From the NCBI RefSeq assembly GCF_014838825.1, contig NZ_JACYMO010000003.1, forward strand, positions 248,001 through 312,000: a DNA stretch of 64,000 bases, given 5' to 3'. The position numbers and the translations under genes were made by a program. Below, one piece after another: positions 62,256 to 64,000 of this stretch (the stretch's first letter is position 1; every line of letters begins with the position of its first letter). The DNA comes from Erwinia persicina (lineage in GTDB: Bacteria; Pseudomonadota; Gammaproteobacteria; Enterobacterales; Enterobacteriaceae). The notes beneath the pieces were generated by a model, which did not search any database, was not told the origin of the DNA, and worked only from the letters and a program-made list of their open reading frames with translations.

Positions 62256-63368
62256 ATGGTTCAGCAAAGCGAGATTCAGCAAACCCCGTTGTTTGAACAG
62301 CACCAGGCCAGTGGTGCCCGTATGGTCGATTTTCATGGCTGGATGATGCCGCTTCACTACGGCTCTCAGATGGATGAACATCACGCGGTGCGCAAGGATG
62401 CCGGGATGTTTGATGTTTCCCACATGACCATTGTTGATCTGCACGGTGTCCGCACCCGCGAGTTTCTGCGCTATCTGCTGGCCAATGATGTCGCCCGCCT
62501 GACCCAGCCAGGCAAAGCGCTCTACACCGCCATGCTCAACGCTTCTGCCGGGGTGATAGACGATCTGATTGTTTACTTTATGAACGAAGAGTTTTTCCGA
62601 CTGGTGGTCAACTCTGCCACCCGAGAAAAGGATCTGGCGTGGATAGGTGAGCATGCGGTGGCGTTCGGCGTTGAGCTGATCGAGCGTGACGATTTGGCGC
62701 TGGTGGCAGTGCAGGGCCCCAATGCCCAGCAAAAAGCGCAGACACTGTTTAATGACCAGCAGCGTCAGGACGTCAGCGGCATGAAGCCGTTCTTTGGCGT
62801 GCAGTCAGGGGATCTCTTTATTGCCACGACCGGTTATACCGGGGAGGCAGGCTACGAAATCGCCCTGCCCAACGAACAGGTCGCCGGGTTCTGGCAGCAA
62901 CTGCAGGCCGCCGGGGTGAAACCCGCCGGACTGGGCGCACGCGATACGCTGCGTCTGGAGGCCGGTATGAATCTGTATGGCCAGGAAATGGATGAGAGCA
63001 TCTCACCTCTGGCAGCCAATATGGGCTGGACCATCGGCTGGGAACCCGCAGATCGTGAATTTATTGGCCGTGAAGCGCTGGCGTTTCAGCGTGAAAAAGG
63101 CACCGATCAGCTGGTGGGGCTGATCATGACCGAAAAAGGCGTACTGCGTAACGAACAGCCGGTTCACTTCAGCGATGCCGCAGGCAACCAGCTGGCAGGC
63201 GTCATTACCAGCGGTTCATTCTCGCCGACGCTCGGGTGCAGCATTGCTCTGGCACGCGTCCCCGCCGGAATTGGCGAACACGCCGTGGTGCAAATCCGCA
63301 ACCGTGAAATGCCGGTTCGCGTCACCAGGCCCGTTTTTGTCCGCGCCGGAAAACCGGTAACGAAGTAA
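62256..63368 (+). CDS. gcvT: Glycine cleavage T protein (aminomethyltransferase)
   Basis: GcvT releases ammonia from the aminomethyl-lipoyl arm of GcvH and gives 5,10-methylene-THF. It is 370 residues (E. coli 364), with folate/substrate motifs [47 protein letters not shown] and [26 protein letters not shown] precedes ATG 62256. First gene of gcvT-gcvH-gcvP. Confidence 0.97.
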   Translation: MVQQSEIQQTPLFEQHQASGARMVDFHGWMMPLHYGSQMDEHHAVRKDAGMFDVSHMTIVDLHGVRTREFLRYLLANDVARLTQPGKALYTAMLNASAGVIDDLIVYFMNEEFFRLVVNSATREKDLAWIGEHAVAFGVELIERDDLALVAVQGPNAQQKAQTLFNDQQRQDVSGMKPFFGVQSGDLFIATTGYTGEAGYEIALPNEQVAGFWQQLQAAGVKPAGLGARDTLRLEAGMNLYGQEMDESISPLAANMGWTIGWEPADREFIGREALAFQREKGTDQLVGLIMTEKGVLRNEQPVHFSDAAGNQLAGVITSGSFSPTLGCSIALARVPAGIGEHAVVQIRNREMPVRVTRPVFVRAGKPVTK

Positions 63369-63387
63369 TCTTTTGGAGAGCAATTTA

Positions 63388-63771
63388 ATGAGCAATGTAC
63401 CAGCCGAATTGAAATACCGTGACAGCCATGAGTGGGTGCGCAAAGAAGCTGACGGCACCTATACCGTGGGCATTACCGAACATGCGCAGGAGCTGCTGGG
63501 AGACATGGTCTTTGTTGACCTGCCGGACGTAGGCAACACCTACAGCCAGGGCGAAGACTGCGCAGTAGCGGAGTCCGTCAAAGCCGCATCGGATATTTAT
63601 GCGCCCCTGAGTGGCGAGATCGTGGAAGTGAACAGCGGGCTGGATGCTGAGCCTGAACTGGTTAACAGCTCTCCGTATACCGATGGCTGGCTGTTCCGCA
63701 TTAAAGCCACGGATGAGACCGAATTTGAGACGTTGTTAGATGCCGCAGGCTACCAGGGAACAATTGAATAA
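63388..63771 (+). CDS. gcvH: Glycine cleavage H protein (lipoyl carrier)
   Basis: A 127-residue shuttle protein. The lipoylated Lys is in [17 protein letters not shown] near residue 65. The start [16 protein letters not shown] matches E. coli and GGAGAG lies upstream of ATG 63388; an in-frame ATG at 63373 is less likely. 19 bp after gcvT, 78 bp before gcvP. Confidence 0.97.
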   Translation: MSNVPAELKYRDSHEWVRKEADGTYTVGITEHAQELLGDMVFVDLPDVGNTYSQGEDCAVAESVKAASDIYAPLSGEIVEVNSGLDAEPELVNSSPYTDGWLFRIKATDETEFETLLDAAGYQGTIE

Positions 63772-63849
63772 CAGCCCGCTCACTTGTCATTTCGGGACTG
63801 GCTCTCTGCCTGTCCCGCCTCTTTGTGCCTGATGCAGGATTGACCACCC

Positions 63850-64000
63850 ATGACCCAGAAACTCAGCCAGCTTGAACACCACGGTGCATTTATTGAGCGC
63901 CATATCGGCCCTTCGCAGGAACAGCAGGATGCCATGCTCAACGCCATCGGCGCGACGTCGCTGGCCGAACTGATTGCCTCGATTGTGCCTGCCGACATCC
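63850..64000 (+). CDS. gcvP: Glycine decarboxylase P protein, N-terminal end (partial)
   Basis: The first 50 codons are present and run off the window. [20 protein letters not shown] then [15 protein letters not shown] matches the E. coli GcvP start ([16 protein letters not shown]). GcvP is the PLP enzyme that decarboxylates glycine and loads GcvH. The PLP site is outside the window. Confidence 0.95.
   Translation, partial: MTQKLSQLEHHGAFIERHIGPSQEQQDAMLNAIGATSLAELIASIVPADI

Noticed and set aside
1-64000. CRISPR arrays, tRNA or rRNA genes, insertion sequences, integrases
   Set aside because: Looked for at the edges of the accessory blocks and elsewhere; no repeat-spacer pattern, cloverleaf, transposase or integrase product was seen.

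Overview
The window is a stretch of enterobacterial chromosome, most likely from an Erwinia/Pantoea-type plant-associated member of the Enterobacterales. Its backbone genes read closely like their Escherichia coli counterparts, usually at the same or nearly the same length. They also keep E. coli order as one inverted block: yggR, ruvX-yqgE-gshB-rsmE-endA-sprT-galP-metK, speA, speB, loiP, tktA, epd-pgk-fbaA, mscS, argO, yggE, argP, rpiA, serA, fau-ssrS-zapA, ygfB-pepP-ubiH-ubiI, gcvT-gcvH-gcvP. The species is inferred; no rRNA or unique marker is present.

Three accessory blocks interrupt this backbone. (1) About 10.4-26.3 kb, between speA and speB, which are neighbours in E. coli. A leftward four-gene operon encodes a PglL/Wzy-type O-oligosaccharyltransferase-like membrane protein, a LuxR-type regulator, a small lipoprotein and a coiled-coil periplasmic FKBP. 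It is divergent from a ten-gene chaperone-usher fimbrial operon: major pilin, a second pilin, usher, chaperone, six further minor pilins of which four are tandem paralogues, and a two-domain tip-adhesin-like protein encoded 103 bp further on. Two winged-helix regulators and a ToxS/PsaF-like membrane partner close the block. (2) About 28.2-40.9 kb, between speB and loiP. Fourteen tightly packed rightward genes encode a three-component Rieske oxygenase (ferredoxin, oxygenase, FAD reductase), two SDRs, an extradiol-type VOC dioxygenase, an alpha/beta hydrolase, an MFS carrier, a cupin, an aspartate-dehydrogenase-like protein, an aldehyde dehydrogenase, a ThDP enzyme, an IclR regulator and a 102-residue protein of unknown role. 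This looks like a complete aromatic meta-cleavage pathway with its own uptake and control. (3) About 44.1-46.0 kb, a Tat-exported sulfatase-like protein between tktA and epd.

The backbone covers Holliday-junction resolution and glutathione synthesis, AdoMet synthesis, putrescine synthesis from arginine (SpeA then SpeB), lower glycolysis and the pentose phosphate route (TktA, Epd, Pgk, FbaA, RpiA), serine and one-carbon metabolism (SerA, Fau, GcvTHP), arginine export with its regulator (ArgO, ArgP), ubiquinone hydroxylation (UbiH, UbiI) and 6S RNA. Recognisable control sites include tandem Met boxes before metK, paired CRP and GalR/S sites before galP, a CRP-like site before serA, and many hairpin-plus-T-run terminators. 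A short palindrome, GGGCTGACC-N9-GGTCAGCCC or a close variant, occurs four times, each just 3' of a gene.
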